NCBI RefSeq assembly: GCF_000971335.1
Contig: NZ_JZJL01000007.1
Location: forward strand, 1 to 64,000
Direction of reading: 5' to 3'
Source: Chromobacterium vaccinii
Lineage (GTDB): Bacteria; Pseudomonadota; Gammaproteobacteria; Burkholderiales; Chromobacteriaceae
Length of the DNA: 64,000 nt
A program made the translations under genes and the position numbers. Below are positions 7,718-18,124 of the stretch, in pieces (position 1 is the first letter of the stretch; the number at the start of each line of letters is the position of its first letter). The notes beneath the pieces were generated by a model. It was not told where the DNA came from, searched no databases, and saw only the letters and a program-made list of their open reading frames with translations.

Positions 7718-9415
7718 ATGTTCAACTCCCTCACCATCGCCCGGCGCCTGGCTGTCATGGTCTGCGCGCTGCTGGCCATCCCCTTGCTGGTCGGCTGGTA
7801 CGGCCTGCACACCCAGGAAGGCATACTCGGCGACTTCGCCACCACCTACAACGACCGCGTGGTCTGCCTGAAGCAACTGAAGATCGTCGGCGACGGCTAC
7901 GCCGTCGGCATCGTCGACAATGCGCAGAAGCTGCGCAACCAGAGCCAGACCACCGCCGGCTTCCTAGCCAATCTGCACAAGGCGCAACTTGATGTCAGGC
8001 AGCAATGGAGCGATTACCGCGCCACCTATCTGACCCCGGAGGAAAAGGGACTGGCCGACCAGGCCGAGGCGGCGATGGCCAACGCCAACCGCAGCGTGGA
8101 CAAGCTGCGGCAGATCGTGCAGAGCGGCGACGCGGCCGCGCTGCAACATTACGTCGATAGGGAAATGTATCCCGCGCTGGACCCGGTGTCGCAGCGCATC
8201 GCCGCGCTGGTGGACCTGCAACTGCGGGTGGCGGCTGAGGAATTCGCCCAGTCGCAGCAGCGCGCCGCCTTCAGCCACGCCGCCAATATCGCGCTGATCG
8301 CCGTCGGCGTGGTGGTGGGTTTCCTGCTGGCCTGGATAATCGTGCGCGGGCTGCTATCCGAACTGGGCGGCGAGCCGCGCGACGTGGTGGCGCTGGCCGA
8401 ACGCATCGCCGAAGGCGACTTGGGCCAAAAGCTGACGGTGAAGCCGGACGACCATCACAGCGTCGTCGCCTCGATGGCGCGGATGCAGAGCGCGCTGATC
8501 CAGCTGGTGCGCAATATGCAGGACATCACGCTCAGGCTGTCCAACAGCGCGACCGAGCTCGCCGCCGCGTCGGAACAGGTGGCGACCAGCGCCGAGGAGC
8601 AAACCCGCGCCGCGTCGTCGATGTCGGCGTCGGTGGAACAGCTGTCGGTCAGCATCTGCTCGGTCAACGACACCGCCGCCGACGTGGCCAAGGATTCGGT
8701 ATCCAGCGGCGAACTGGCCCATCAGGGCGAGACCATCATCGACCAGACGCTGCAAACGATAGGCCGCGTCGCCGAGCAGGCGCGCTCCTCGCAGCAGCAG
8801 GCCGACCTGATGGGCAGCCGCTCGCAGGAGATCGCCAACGTGATCCAGGTGATCCGCGACGTGGCCGAACAGACCAATCTGTTGGCGCTGAACGCGGCGA
8901 TCGAGGCGGCGCGCGCCGGCGAGCAGGGCCGCGGCTTCGCCGTGGTGGCCGACGAGGTGCGCAAGCTGTCGGAACGCACCGCGCAGTCCACCACCGAAAT
9001 CAGCGGCAGCATCCGCGAGATGCTGGACTGCAGCCAGCACGTGGTCGACAACATCCATCACACGGTGGACCAGATGGAAACCGGGCTGACCCAGGCCAGC
9101 AGCGCCCGCGAGGCGATCACCGGCATCGCCGGCAATGTCGACCGGGTGAAGGGCTCCTTGTCCACGATATCGATCTCGCTGAACGAACAGCAGCAGGCCG
9201 GCACCAGCATCGCCGCCAATGTCGAGCAAGTGGCGCAGATGTCGGAGGAAACCAGCGCCGCCGCGACGCAAACCGCCGAGGCCGCCGGCCAGGTGGAACA
9301 GATGGCCGGCGCGCTGCAGGCGGCGATCAGCCGCTTCAAGCTGCCGGCCGGCGGCCAGCCGCCGGCCTCGGACCGGACGCCGCAATCGTTGACCGCCACC
9401 GCCTGGCAGGCCTGA
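7718..9415 (+). CDS. Methyl-accepting chemotaxis protein
   Basis: A 565-residue transducer. A first membrane helix spans about residues 10-28 ([17 protein letters not shown]), followed by a four-helix-bundle-type periplasmic sensor domain, a second helix near 188-210 ([19 protein letters not shown]), HAMP, and the cytoplasmic signalling domain. The highly conserved hairpin tip, [20 protein letters not shown], is at about residues 386-405. No C-terminal CheR-docking pentapeptide is seen. It signals to CheA/CheW; the ligand is unknown. The porin and sugar-transport operon downstream is separated by a 528-bp gap with hairpins, so it is probably a separate transcription unit. Confidence 0.92.
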   Translation: MFNSLTIARRLAVMVCALLAIPLLVGWYGLHTQEGILGDFATTYNDRVVCLKQLKIVGDGYAVGIVDNAQKLRNQSQTTAGFLANLHKAQLDVRQQWSDYRATYLTPEEKGLADQAEAAMANANRSVDKLRQIVQSGDAAALQHYVDREMYPALDPVSQRIAALVDLQLRVAAEEFAQSQQRAAFSHAANIALIAVGVVVGFLLAWIIVRGLLSELGGEPRDVVALAERIAEGDLGQKLTVKPDDHHSVVASMARMQSALIQLVRNMQDITLRLSNSATELAAASEQVATSAEEQTRAASSMSASVEQLSVSICSVNDTAADVAKDSVSSGELAHQGETIIDQTLQTIGRVAEQARSSQQQADLMGSRSQEIANVIQVIRDVAEQTNLLALNAAIEAARAGEQGRGFAVVADEVRKLSERTAQSTTEISGSIREMLDCSQHVVDNIHHTVDQMETGLTQASSAREAITGIAGNVDRVKGSLSTISISLNEQQQAGTSIAANVEQVAQMSEETSAAATQTAEAAGQVEQMAGALQAAISRFKLPAGGQPPASDRTPQSLTATAWQA

Positions 9416-9943
9416 GCGCGGCGGAACCCGACTGCAATACTTGGCTTGTGGGCCAGAAGGCCGATCAGACAGGCTCAACACGGAATCACGCACCTTGCCG
9501 ACAGCCGCCGCACCTTTCCTTAGGGGAGGCCCGCCTCCCCCTTGAACCTTCCTCTCTCGTTTTGGCCCGCCTCGCGCGGGCATCTTTCTGCCTGTGAATA
9601 TTGCGGTGCAACATCCGCAATTCGAACATCTCAGTTCCATTTAGAACATCAAGCATTGGTATTTTACTGGCTTATTTTCGCAGTCAATCATCCATCATTC
9701 CAAACCCATCACCACTCATACTTAAATTGCGATTATTTGCTAATTAACATCATATTTATTGCCAACAATTATCATTTATTAGGTTTTTATTAAATTTATT
9801 ACCTTGCATGGCAACATTGCAACGCCATGCCATTCGATTTTAACCAGAATTGTCTCATACCAATTGAAGACCAATATAAGACCAGCTAACGTGCCTCCAG
9901 GACGTCCACCCCTGAATTCGGCAATCGGACCTGGAGCAATCTC
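9416..9943 (+). other. Long regulatory gap before the chitin-type operon
   Basis: No gene is seen. Two GC-rich hairpins follow the chemoreceptor: a perfect 8-bp inverted repeat at 9523-9540 and a 6-bp stem at 9565-9581 followed by ATCTTTCT, the latter a plausible terminator. From about 9640 the sequence becomes strongly AT-rich to about 9880, the usual look of a promoter and activator region in this GC-rich genome. AACATC is repeated at 9610, 9625 and 9645. A GCATGGC inverted repeat lies at 9806-9830. Confidence 0.6.
9806..9830. promoter_or_regulatory. Inverted repeat, candidate operator of the sugar-uptake operon
   Basis: GCATGGC at 9806-9812 and GCCATGC at 9824-9830 are perfect inverted repeats with an 11-base spacer, about 115 bases before the porin start. 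The spacing suits a dimeric repressor or activator. Which regulator binds is not visible; no regulator gene is next to the operon. Confidence 0.4.
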
Positions 9944-11335
9944 ATGCACAAGAAACGCGTTTTATTCCTGGCAATCATGGCCGTGCTGTCCGGCCACGCC
10001 CTCGCGGCGGAAGAATCGTCCGTCCCTCCCGGCAGCGACGGCCCCGCGCTGAAAGGCACCGCGCAAGCCATTCCGGAAAGCGACGTCTATGACCTGCTGA
10101 CCAAATCGGAAACCACCTTCAGCGCACTGTATTACGGCCGCGACCGGCAGGAAAAACAACCCAACAACAGCAATGGCGGCGACATCCGCGTCAACGCGCT
10201 GAACCTAGGACTGAACTTCAAATCCGGCTACGCCTGGAATGTGCTGGGCTTCGACGCAGCCGCCCATACCTCGCTGCGACTGACCAAGGGCATCGGCTTT
10301 TCCGAAGTGCTGTACCACGACTACAACGACATGAGCGATCCGGCGGAGGGCGGCGGCGGCCGGGACAAGAGCGACGCGGTGCTGAGCCAGGCCGCGATGA
10401 AGTTCCGCCAGAGTCCGGACGGCCAGGGCTTTTCCGCCCGCGCCGGCTACACCCCGATCAGCATCGGAACCATGGGCACCTCCGGCGGCCTGCAGTCCCA
10501 CTCCTACCGCGGCCTGGAAGCCAAGTACAAGATCGGCGACTTCGAGCTGGGCTACGGCTGGGCCGACCAGTTCCGCAACGAGTGGGACTACCGCTTCCGC
10601 GATATGACCAATTCCTGGGAGCAGGGCCGCAGCAACGGCAGCCAAGCCAAAAAAATAGATTACGTCAACAGCATAGGCTTCCGCTACGCGCCGGAAAACG
10701 CCTTCATCGACCTCGGCTTCGGCGAAGGCAAGGACTACCGCCGCACCGCGCAGATCGCCGGCTCCTACACCTGGAAACTCGCCGGCGGCGACACGCTGAC
10801 CGGCGTCGGCTACTACTTCCAAGGCAAGGACGAAGCCCAGCTGGGCATGAAGAACTCGCAAACCGCCAGCCACGCCAGCGCCAGCGTCAGCTACACCACC
10901 GGCGGCCTGACACTGATGGGCGGCCTCGGCAAAAGCCGCAATCCGGACGGCGGCGAAGTCAATTTCCGCCTGACGCCATACGGCAACAGCGACAACCGCA
11001 ACTTCATCCAGACCTGGGGCCAGGACGACGACTTCGTCTGGGACGGCACGCGAGTCGTGAAGATCGGCGTCAGCTACGACCTTTCCAAGCAAGGCCTGCC
11101 CGGCGTCAGCGTCGGCGCCAGCGGCAACTACGCCACCGGTCTGAAGAATCCGAATGGCGCGCCCGACAGCAAGGCGCATGAGATCGACCTGAGCGCCAGC
11201 TACTCGGTGCAAAGCGGATGGCTCAAGGGCGCCAGCATCGGCGTCTACCCGGCCTGGTTCCGCTCCGGCGACTTCTACGGCAAGAAAGACCGCAACGACG
11301 TGAAAGTGATCGCTTCCTACAGCAAGACCTTCTGA
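9944..11335 (+). CDS. OprD-family outer-membrane porin, probable chitoporin
   Basis: A 463-residue protein with a signal peptide (cleavage near residue 21, HALA). The body consists of alternating amphipathic strands, and the protein ends in a terminal Phe (SYSKTF), the usual signal for outer-membrane barrel assembly. The pattern of long aromatic-rich strands (LGYGWADQFRNEWDYRF, GVYPAWFRSGDFYG) fits the OprD/ChiP group of specific porins. It is the first gene of an operon with a CUT1-type ABC transporter and a beta-N-acetylhexosaminidase, so uptake of chitin oligosaccharides is inferred. GGAG lies 8 bases before the ATG. Confidence 0.8.
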   Translation: MHKKRVLFLAIMAVLSGHALAAEESSVPPGSDGPALKGTAQAIPESDVYDLLTKSETTFSALYYGRDRQEKQPNNSNGGDIRVNALNLGLNFKSGYAWNVLGFDAAAHTSLRLTKGIGFSEVLYHDYNDMSDPAEGGGGRDKSDAVLSQAAMKFRQSPDGQGFSARAGYTPISIGTMGTSGGLQSHSYRGLEAKYKIGDFELGYGWADQFRNEWDYRFRDMTNSWEQGRSNGSQAKKIDYVNSIGFRYAPENAFIDLGFGEGKDYRRTAQIAGSYTWKLAGGDTLTGVGYYFQGKDEAQLGMKNSQTASHASASVSYTTGGLTLMGGLGKSRNPDGGEVNFRLTPYGNSDNRNFIQTWGQDDDFVWDGTRVVKIGVSYDLSKQGLPGVSVGASGNYATGLKNPNGAPDSKAHEIDLSASYSVQSGWLKGASIGVYPAWFRSGDFYGKKDRNDVKVIASYSKTF

Positions 11336-11344
11336 TCCACCAGT

Positions 11345-11396
11345 GGCCGGCATGCCAGTGCCGGCCGCTTCGCCTATCGGTTCCGATAAGCGAAGC
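11345..11396 (+). promoter_or_regulatory. Double hairpin between porin and binding-protein genes
   Basis: Hairpin 1 has an 8-bp perfect stem, 11345-11352 with 11359-11366. Hairpin 2 is an almost perfect 30-base structure: 11367-11373 pairs with 11390-11396 and 11375-11380 with 11383-11388. No T-run follows, so the structures more likely stabilise the upstream mRNA or cause partial termination than end transcription fully. This would let the porin and binding protein be made at different levels. Confidence 0.65.
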
Positions 11397-11416
11397 CGAA
11401 AAGGAGAAAAAACACG

Positions 11417-12664
11417 ATGAAACTGAAAACCCTGAGCCTGTCGCTGCTGATCGCCGCCGCCCCCCTGTTCGCCCACGCCGCCGACAAACCGGTGCTGGAG
11501 GTGTGGACCATGAGCCTGTCGCCCAAGTTCGACGGCTACTTCAAGGAACTGGTCAGCAAGTACAACGCCCAGCATCCGAATGTGGAAGTGAAGTGGACCG
11601 ATTATCCCTGGGACGTGATCCAGGCCAAGTTCACCGCCGCCGTCGGCGCCGGCAAGCCGCCGGCGCTGGTCAACCTGAACGTGCCCTGGGCCTACGACTA
11701 CCAGCAGGAGGGCCTGATCCAGCCGCTGGATGGTCTGATCGACAAGAATCAGTACGTGGCCGGCGCGCTGAAGGACGTCACCTTCAACGGCAAGGCCTAT
11801 GCCTTCCCGCACTATAACGGCGCGGATGTCATCGCCTACAACGCCGCCTTGTTCAAGAAAGCCGGCCTGGACCCGAACAAGCCGCCCAAGTCCTTCGATG
11901 AGGAGCTGCAGTACGCGAAGGTGATCAAGGCCAAGACCGGCGCCGCCGGCTTCGCGCCCAAGATGGGGCCGACCAAGATCGAGGGCCTGTTCCTGCAAAA
12001 CGGCCTCGATGTGATCAAGGACGGCAAGCCGGCGTTCAACAGCCCGGCCCACATCGCCTTCGTCAAGAAGCTGGCCGAAGCCTACAAGGCCGGCGCGCTG
12101 ATGAAAGACAATCTGTTCGTCCAGGACAACTTCCAGGTGGCGATGGCCGCCTACAACAGCGGCCGCATGGCGATGCTGGAATCCAGCCCCACCGCGCTGA
12201 CCCGCGTCCGCGACGAAGCGCCCAAGGTCTACCGCGACACTCGCGTCGCCGCAGCGCCGCTGGGCCCCACCGGCATCGCCGCCGGCGGCTGGATGTTCAA
12301 CTTCGCGGTGGCCCGCAACGTGGACAAGGCGCTGCTGCCGGAGATCGGCAAGTTCGGCAACTACCTGACCAACGCCGACAACCAACTGGCCTTCGCCAAG
12401 CTGGCCGGCACGCTGCCCACCGCGCGCAAGGCGGCGCAAGACCCGCACTTCCAGAAAGTGGCCGCCAACGCCGGGCCGGCCGAGCGCGCGGTCGGCATCG
12501 CCGCCGCCAATCTGGACAAGACCCGCACTCTGTTCCTGTCGGTGAAAAACGCCGACACGCTGTCGGCCAGGCTGTCGGCCGCGGTGGAAAAGGCGGTGAC
12601 CGGCCGCCAGGATGCCAAGGCCGCGCTGGACGAGGCCGCCGCCTACTGGAACGGCAAGCTGTAA
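11417..12664 (+). CDS. ABC sugar-binding protein (CUT1 type)
   Basis: A 415-residue periplasmic solute-binding protein of the MalE/UgpB group. The signal peptide ends at about residue 21 (FAHAA), followed by VLEVWTMSLSPKFDGYFKEL and AAVGAGKPPALVNLN, both typical of family-1 extracellular binding proteins. It has an exceptional Shine-Dalgarno, AAGGAGAAAAAACACG before the ATG. With the two permeases and the ATPase downstream it forms a complete importer. The linked OprD porin and GlcNAc-type hydrolase point to chitooligosaccharides or N-acetylglucosamine oligomers as ligand; this is inference from context. Confidence 0.88.
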   Translation: MKLKTLSLSLLIAAAPLFAHAADKPVLEVWTMSLSPKFDGYFKELVSKYNAQHPNVEVKWTDYPWDVIQAKFTAAVGAGKPPALVNLNVPWAYDYQQEGLIQPLDGLIDKNQYVAGALKDVTFNGKAYAFPHYNGADVIAYNAALFKKAGLDPNKPPKSFDEELQYAKVIKAKTGAAGFAPKMGPTKIEGLFLQNGLDVIKDGKPAFNSPAHIAFVKKLAEAYKAGALMKDNLFVQDNFQVAMAAYNSGRMAMLESSPTALTRVRDEAPKVYRDTRVAAAPLGPTGIAAGGWMFNFAVARNVDKALLPEIGKFGNYLTNADNQLAFAKLAGTLPTARKAAQDPHFQKVAANAGPAERAVGIAAANLDKTRTLFLSVKNADTLSARLSAAVEKAVTGRQDAKAALDEAAAYWNGKL

Positions 12665-12738
12665 GACCGGCCTTTGTCCGCGCCCGCAGCCCTCGCCGGC
12701 GGCGGGCCGCCTCTCTTTCAGACTCGGTGGCACTTCAT

Positions 12739-13608
12739 ATGCGCAAACCCCGCAAGACCACGCTGCAGGCCTATCTGTTCCTGGCGCCGGCATTGCTGCT
12801 GCTGGCCGCGTTCTCGTTCTGGCCGGTGGGCTTCGGCTCCTTCCTCGCCTTCACCCGCTACAACCTGATCGACGCGCCGCAATGGGTGGGCCTGGACAAT
12901 TTCCGCGAGCTGTTCGGCGACGAGCTGTTCCTGTCGGCGCTGAAGAACTCGGCGCTGTACCTGCTGGTGGTGCCGATTATCCAGCTGTTGGCGATGCTGC
13001 TGGCGGTGCTGGTCAACAACAACCTGCCCGGCATCAAGCTGTTCCGCGCCGCCTATTATCTGCCGGTGGTCACCTCGGTATCGGTGATCGGCATCATCTG
13101 GAACTTCATGTACACCGAGGACGGCGTGCTCAACGCCGCGCTGCGCTGGCTGCATCTGATCAACGATCCGGTAGGCTGGCTCTCCGACGATCACATCGCG
13201 CTGTTCGCGGTGATGTTCATCACCGTCTGGCGCGGCATCGGCTGGTACATGGTGCTGTACCTGGCCGGCCTGCAAGCGATCCCGGCCGACGTCTACGAAG
13301 CGGCGCAGCTGGACGGCGCCGGCCGCTGGCAGCGCTTCTGGCGCATCACCGTGCCGCTGTTGGCCCCCACCATCCTGCTGTGCTCGGTGATGTCGGTGCT
13401 GGCGGCGGTGAAGGCCTTCGAGGAAGTGCAGATCCTGACCAAGGGCGGGCCGATGCAGTCCACCTACACCGCGCTGTTTTACGCCTACGAGTTCGGCATC
13501 AAGTCGCTGAATTTCGGCCGCGCGCTGGCCGCCAGCCTGGTGATGTCGGCGTTCTGCATCGCGCTGGCCTGGCTGAACTTCCGCTACCTGCAACCGCGAG
13601 ACCGTTGA
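12739..13608 (+). CDS. ABC sugar permease 1 (MalF/UgpA-like)
   Basis: A 289-residue inner-membrane protein with six predicted helices. The EAA loop (YEAAQLDGAGRWQRFWRITV) at about residue 187 contacts the ATPase. The start LQAYLFLAPALLLLAAFSFWP is typical of UgpA-like permeases. I prefer the ATG at 12739, preceded by GGTGG, over the in-frame GTG at 12727. A GC-rich imperfect hairpin lies in the 74-bp gap after the binding-protein gene, which may reduce permease expression relative to the binding protein, as is usual for such operons. The second permease follows 9 bases after the stop. Confidence 0.9.
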   Translation: MRKPRKTTLQAYLFLAPALLLLAAFSFWPVGFGSFLAFTRYNLIDAPQWVGLDNFRELFGDELFLSALKNSALYLLVVPIIQLLAMLLAVLVNNNLPGIKLFRAAYYLPVVTSVSVIGIIWNFMYTEDGVLNAALRWLHLINDPVGWLSDDHIALFAVMFITVWRGIGWYMVLYLAGLQAIPADVYEAAQLDGAGRWQRFWRITVPLLAPTILLCSVMSVLAAVKAFEEVQILTKGGPMQSTYTALFYAYEFGIKSLNFGRALAASLVMSAFCIALAWLNFRYLQPRDR

Positions 13609-13617
13609 GGAGACGCG

Positions 13618-14478
13618 ATGAACCACTCCACCACCCTGGCCGCTCCCGCCGTCCGCGCGCGGGCGGACCGGCTGGCCGCGCGGGCCGTCCATTACCTGGC
13701 GCTGTCGGCGATCGCGCTGATCACCGTCTACCCGTTCTGGTGGACGCTGGTGACGGCGCTGTCCGGCGACGGCGAGGTATTCGCCTTCCCGCCGCCGCTG
13801 CTGCCCACCGCGCCGACGCTGGACCATTTTCGCGAGGCGGTGTCCAGCATCGACATCCTGGCCTTCTACCGCAACTCCTTCGCCATCGCCGCGCTGACGG
13901 TGGCTGGCACGCTGCTGGTCAGCGCGCTGGCCGCCTACCCGCTGGCGCGCATGAAGTTTCCCGGCCGCCGGCTGGTGTTCGGCGCCATCCTCGCCACCAT
14001 GATCCTGCCCAGCGAGGTCAACTTCCTGGTCAACTTCATCACCGTGTCCAAGCTGCAGCTGACCGACAGCTACAGCGGCGTGGTGCTGCCGACGCTGGCC
14101 GGCGCGGTGGGCATCTTTTTGCTCAAGCAGGCGTTCGAGGCGGTGCCGCAGGATCTGATCGACGCCGCCCGCGTCGACGGCGCGTCGGAGTGGCAGATCT
14201 TCTGGCGCATCATGCTGCCGCTGGCGCGGCCGGCGCTGGCGGCGCTGACCATCCTGACCACGGTGTCGGCGTGGAACCAGTACATCTGGCCGTCCATCGT
14301 GATGTCCAGCCCGGACAAGTTTCCGCTGTCGGTCGGCGTGCTCTACCTGGCCGGCGCCTTCAGCTTCAAGACGCGGGTGGTGGCGGCCGGCGCGGTGCTG
14401 ACCGTGCTGCCCATACTGATCGTATTCCTGTTCACCCAGCGCTATTTCCTGCGCGGATTCGATGGAGCGGTGAAATGA
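13618..14478 (+). CDS. ABC sugar permease 2 (MalG/UgpE-like)
   Basis: A 286-residue membrane protein, partner of the preceding permease. The EAA motif is at about residue 181 (DAARVDGASEWQIFWRIMLP), and the protein ends FLFTQRYFLRGFDGAVK, a classic MalG-type C-terminus. Its ATG has GAGGAGACGCG directly upstream, and its stop overlaps the start of the glycosidase gene (ATGA), so translation is coupled. Together with permease 1 it forms the membrane channel of the CUT1 importer. Confidence 0.92.
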   Translation: MNHSTTLAAPAVRARADRLAARAVHYLALSAIALITVYPFWWTLVTALSGDGEVFAFPPPLLPTAPTLDHFREAVSSIDILAFYRNSFAIAALTVAGTLLVSALAAYPLARMKFPGRRLVFGAILATMILPSEVNFLVNFITVSKLQLTDSYSGVVLPTLAGAVGIFLLKQAFEAVPQDLIDAARVDGASEWQIFWRIMLPLARPALAALTILTTVSAWNQYIWPSIVMSSPDKFPLSVGVLYLAGAFSFKTRVVAAGAVLTVLPILIVFLFTQRYFLRGFDGAVK

Positions 14479-15992
14479 CCCTGAGCAAGGAACAACTGGA
14501 CCAGCTGGCCGGCCGCTGCCTGATGGTGGACGTGGCGGGCCCGGCATTGAGCGATGAAGAAGCGGCGCGGCTGCGGAAAATGCGCGTGCGCGCCGTCTGC
14601 CTGTTCCGCCGCAACGTGCCGGACGCGGCCTCCACCCGCCGCCTGGCGGCGGACCTGAAACGCGCGCTCGGCGACGAGCTGCTGATCGCCCTCGACCAGG
14701 AAGGCGGCGCGGTGATGCGCACCCGCTTCCTGCCGCAGGCACCGGCGGCGATGGCGCTGGCCGCCGTCGGCGACGAGGACCTGGCGCGCAAGGTGGGCGG
14801 CGCGGTGGCGCGCGGCATCAAGAGCCTGGGCGTCAACTGGAACTTCGCGCCGGTGCTGGACCTGAACAACAACCCGGCCAATCCGGTGATAGGCGAACGC
14901 TCCTTCGGCGCCGATCCGGCGCGCGCCGCCGCCCTGGCCCGCGCCTGGATGGACGGCCATCTGGCCGAGGGCGTCGCCTGCTGCGTCAAGCATTTCCCCG
15001 GCCACGGCGACACCCATACCGACTCCCACCTCGACCTGCCGGTGGTGGACAAGCCGCAGGCCGAGCTGCGCGACTACGAGCTGGCGCCGTTCAAGGCGCT
15101 GTCCGCCCACGCGCCGGCGCTGATGAGCGCCCACATCCGCTTCCCCAGCCTGGACGCCGAATGGCCGGCCACGCTGTCGCCGGCCATTCTCACCGGCCTG
15201 CTCAGGCAGGAACTGGGCTTCCAGGGCGTGGCCATCACCGACGCGCTGAACATGAAAGCGATACGCGAGCGCTGGGGCCAGCCGGCCGGCGCGGTGCAGA
15301 CGCTGAAAGCCGGGGCGGACCTCGCGCTGGTGCTGCAGTTCGCCGACGAGATGGAAGCCAGCTTCGACGCGGTGCGCGCCGCCTTGCGAAGCGGCGAACT
15401 GGCCGAACAACGCCTCGCCCAAGCCGCCGCGCGGGTGGACGCGCTGATCCGCCGCTATCCCAGCCTGGACGATTACGACTACGCCGCCGAACAGCGCGCG
15501 GCCGACGAGGCGCTGTTCGCCGACGCCTGGCGCCGCGCGCTGACCGCCCATGGCGAAGTCCCCATCCTGCCCGCCGGCCAGCGGCTGCGGCTGGTGGTGC
15601 AGGACCAGGCGCCGTCCGACGGCGTGTCCGAGGAAGGCCTGGCGGCCGAGGCGCTGATCGCCGCGCTGTCCCGGCGCCACGCGCTGGAAATCGTCCGCTT
15701 CAAGGAGCGCGCCGCGCTGGCCTGGCCGACGCTGCCGCAGGATGGCCTGTTCACCGTGCTGGCCTCGACCACGCGCGAGCGCTACGGCCGGCGCGAGCAA
15801 CAAAGCTGGAAACCGGACTTGCATCTGGCATTATGGAATCCCTACGCCGCCGCCGACATCGCCGCGCCGGCCTTGATCAGCTACGGCTTCGCCGACGCCG
15901 CGCTCTTCGCGGCCAGCCGCTGCCTGGCCGGCGAGATCGCCGCCGCCGGCCGGCTGCCGGTGGACCTGGGCCAACCCCATCAGGAGCAATGA
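14475..15992 (+). CDS. Glycoside hydrolase family 3 beta-N-acetylhexosaminidase
   Basis: A 505-residue enzyme without a signal peptide, so cytoplasmic. The motif KHFPGHGDTHTDSH at residues 172-185 carries the Asp-His catalytic dyad typical of NagZ-type GH3 enzymes. The nucleophile Asp is in VAITDALNM near residue 256. NagZ proteins are about 340 residues; here a further domain of about 160 residues is present (from about 345), as in larger GH3 beta-N-acetylglucosaminidases. This suggests a dedicated GlcNAc-oligosaccharide hydrolase rather than the cell-wall-recycling NagZ. Phosphorolysis is an alternative reported for some GH3 members. The ATG overlaps the permease stop. Confidence 0.87.
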   Translation: MTLSKEQLDQLAGRCLMVDVAGPALSDEEAARLRKMRVRAVCLFRRNVPDAASTRRLAADLKRALGDELLIALDQEGGAVMRTRFLPQAPAAMALAAVGDEDLARKVGGAVARGIKSLGVNWNFAPVLDLNNNPANPVIGERSFGADPARAAALARAWMDGHLAEGVACCVKHFPGHGDTHTDSHLDLPVVDKPQAELRDYELAPFKALSAHAPALMSAHIRFPSLDAEWPATLSPAILTGLLRQELGFQGVAITDALNMKAIRERWGQPAGAVQTLKAGADLALVLQFADEMEASFDAVRAALRSGELAEQRLAQAAARVDALIRRYPSLDDYDYAAEQRAADEALFADAWRRALTAHGEVPILPAGQRLRLVVQDQAPSDGVSEEGLAAEALIAALSRRHALEIVRFKERAALAWPTLPQDGLFTVLASTTRERYGRREQQSWKPDLHLALWNPYAAADIAAPALISYGFADAALFAASRCLAGEIAAAGRLPVDLGQPHQEQ

Positions 15993-15993
15993 G

Positions 15994-17118
<1,125 letters not shown>

Positions 17119-17197
17119 CTCGCTTCGCGTCACGCGCCGCCGGTTTCCGAATCGTCACCGCGAAACCGGCCTTATCGAAATATACCTTCCGGCCATC

Positions 17198-18124
17198 ATG
17201 AAAATTTCGATCGTCATTCCCACCTACAATTGCTCGGCGCTGCTGGCCGCCTCGCTTCGCGCCCTGGAACGACAAACCCTGCCGCGCCGCCAGTTCGAAG
17301 TGATCGTCTGCGACGACGGCTCATCCGACGACACCGAACAAGTCGCCTCCCGGTTCGCCTCCGCGCTGTCCCTGCAATACCTATGGCAACCCGACCAGGG
17401 CTTCCGCGCCGCCACCGCGCGCAATCAGGGCGTCGCGGCGGCAAGCGGCGACATCATTCTATTTCTGGACTCCGGCGTGCTATTGGCGGAAACGGGACTG
17501 GCCGCGCATTGCCGCCGCCATGCCGAGCGCCCCCGTCAAATCGTGATTGGCTACGTCTACGGCTATATGGCGCAGACCCTGCACACCGAGTGGGGCGGCC
17601 CCAGCCCCGATCCCGACTGGCCCAGCCGCGTCGATCCAGAGCGGGTCGAAGCATCCATCGCCGCATTGCGCGCCATGCGGGTGGCCGATGTGCGGGAGGG
17701 GCGCTATCTGCGCCATGGCGACGATCTTTCCGTCTGGCCGGTGCCGTTCGACGTGTTCTGGACCTGCCATGTCTCGCTGGAGCGCGCGCATTTTCATGAA
17801 GCGGGCGGCTTCGACGATGATTTCCGCCAATGGGGAGGCGAGGATTTCGACCTCGCCATTCGCCTGTTCAACAGCCCGGATGCGCACTGGACGCTGGATC
17901 GCGAATGCCGATCTATTCACCTCCCGCACCAGGAGGAGGTGGCCTCCAATGCGCAACGCGAACAGCGCGTCGCCGACACGCTGCGCCGCCTGGCCGCGCG
18001 TTATCCGCAACCGCAGCTGCTCGCATACCTGGACTGCCTGGCGGCCAACAGCAAGCCGCTGGACGTCAACGCCTACCTGTCGCGCCCAGCCCGCGCGGCG
18101 CCGGTGGAAAGCGCGCTATGCTGA
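17198..18124 (+). CDS. Family-2 glycosyltransferase with galactosyltransferase-like C-terminus
   Basis: A 308-residue GT-A glycosyltransferase. It opens ISIVIPTYNCSALLAASL, with CDDGSSDDT near residues 37-45 and a second acidic motif, LFLDSGVLL. WGGEDFDLAIRLF near residues 212-224 is the hallmark of the C-terminal GT7-like (beta-galactosyl or polypeptide-GalNAc-transferase type) module. It should transfer a sugar from a nucleotide donor; donor and acceptor are unknown. No signal peptide. The Shine-Dalgarno is weak. Its stop overlaps the next start (ATGCTGA), so it is translationally coupled to an oxidoreductase and lies upstream of an exporter. Confidence 0.85.
   Translation: MKISIVIPTYNCSALLAASLRALERQTLPRRQFEVIVCDDGSSDDTEQVASRFASALSLQYLWQPDQGFRAATARNQGVAAASGDIILFLDSGVLLAETGLAAHCRRHAERPRQIVIGYVYGYMAQTLHTEWGGPSPDPDWPSRVDPERVEASIAALRAMRVADVREGRYLRHGDDLSVWPVPFDVFWTCHVSLERAHFHEAGGFDDDFRQWGGEDFDLAIRLFNSPDAHWTLDRECRSIHLPHQEEVASNAQREQRVADTLRRLAARYPQPQLLAYLDCLAANSKPLDVNAYLSRPARAAPVESALC

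Noticed and set aside
10205-12793. Long minus-strand open frame of about 860 codons opposite the porin and binding-protein genes
   Set aside because: It is a shadow created by GC-biased codon use. Its translation is low-complexity Gly/Ala/Arg/Val sequence with no motifs, while the plus strand encodes clear porin and transport proteins with ribosome sites.
12612-14474. Upstream extension of the GH3 reading frame over the two permease genes
   Set aside because: The frame is open by chance. The segment before 14475 is Arg/Gly/Ala-rich and has no GH3 homology, and the proper ATG at 14475 overlaps the permease stop.
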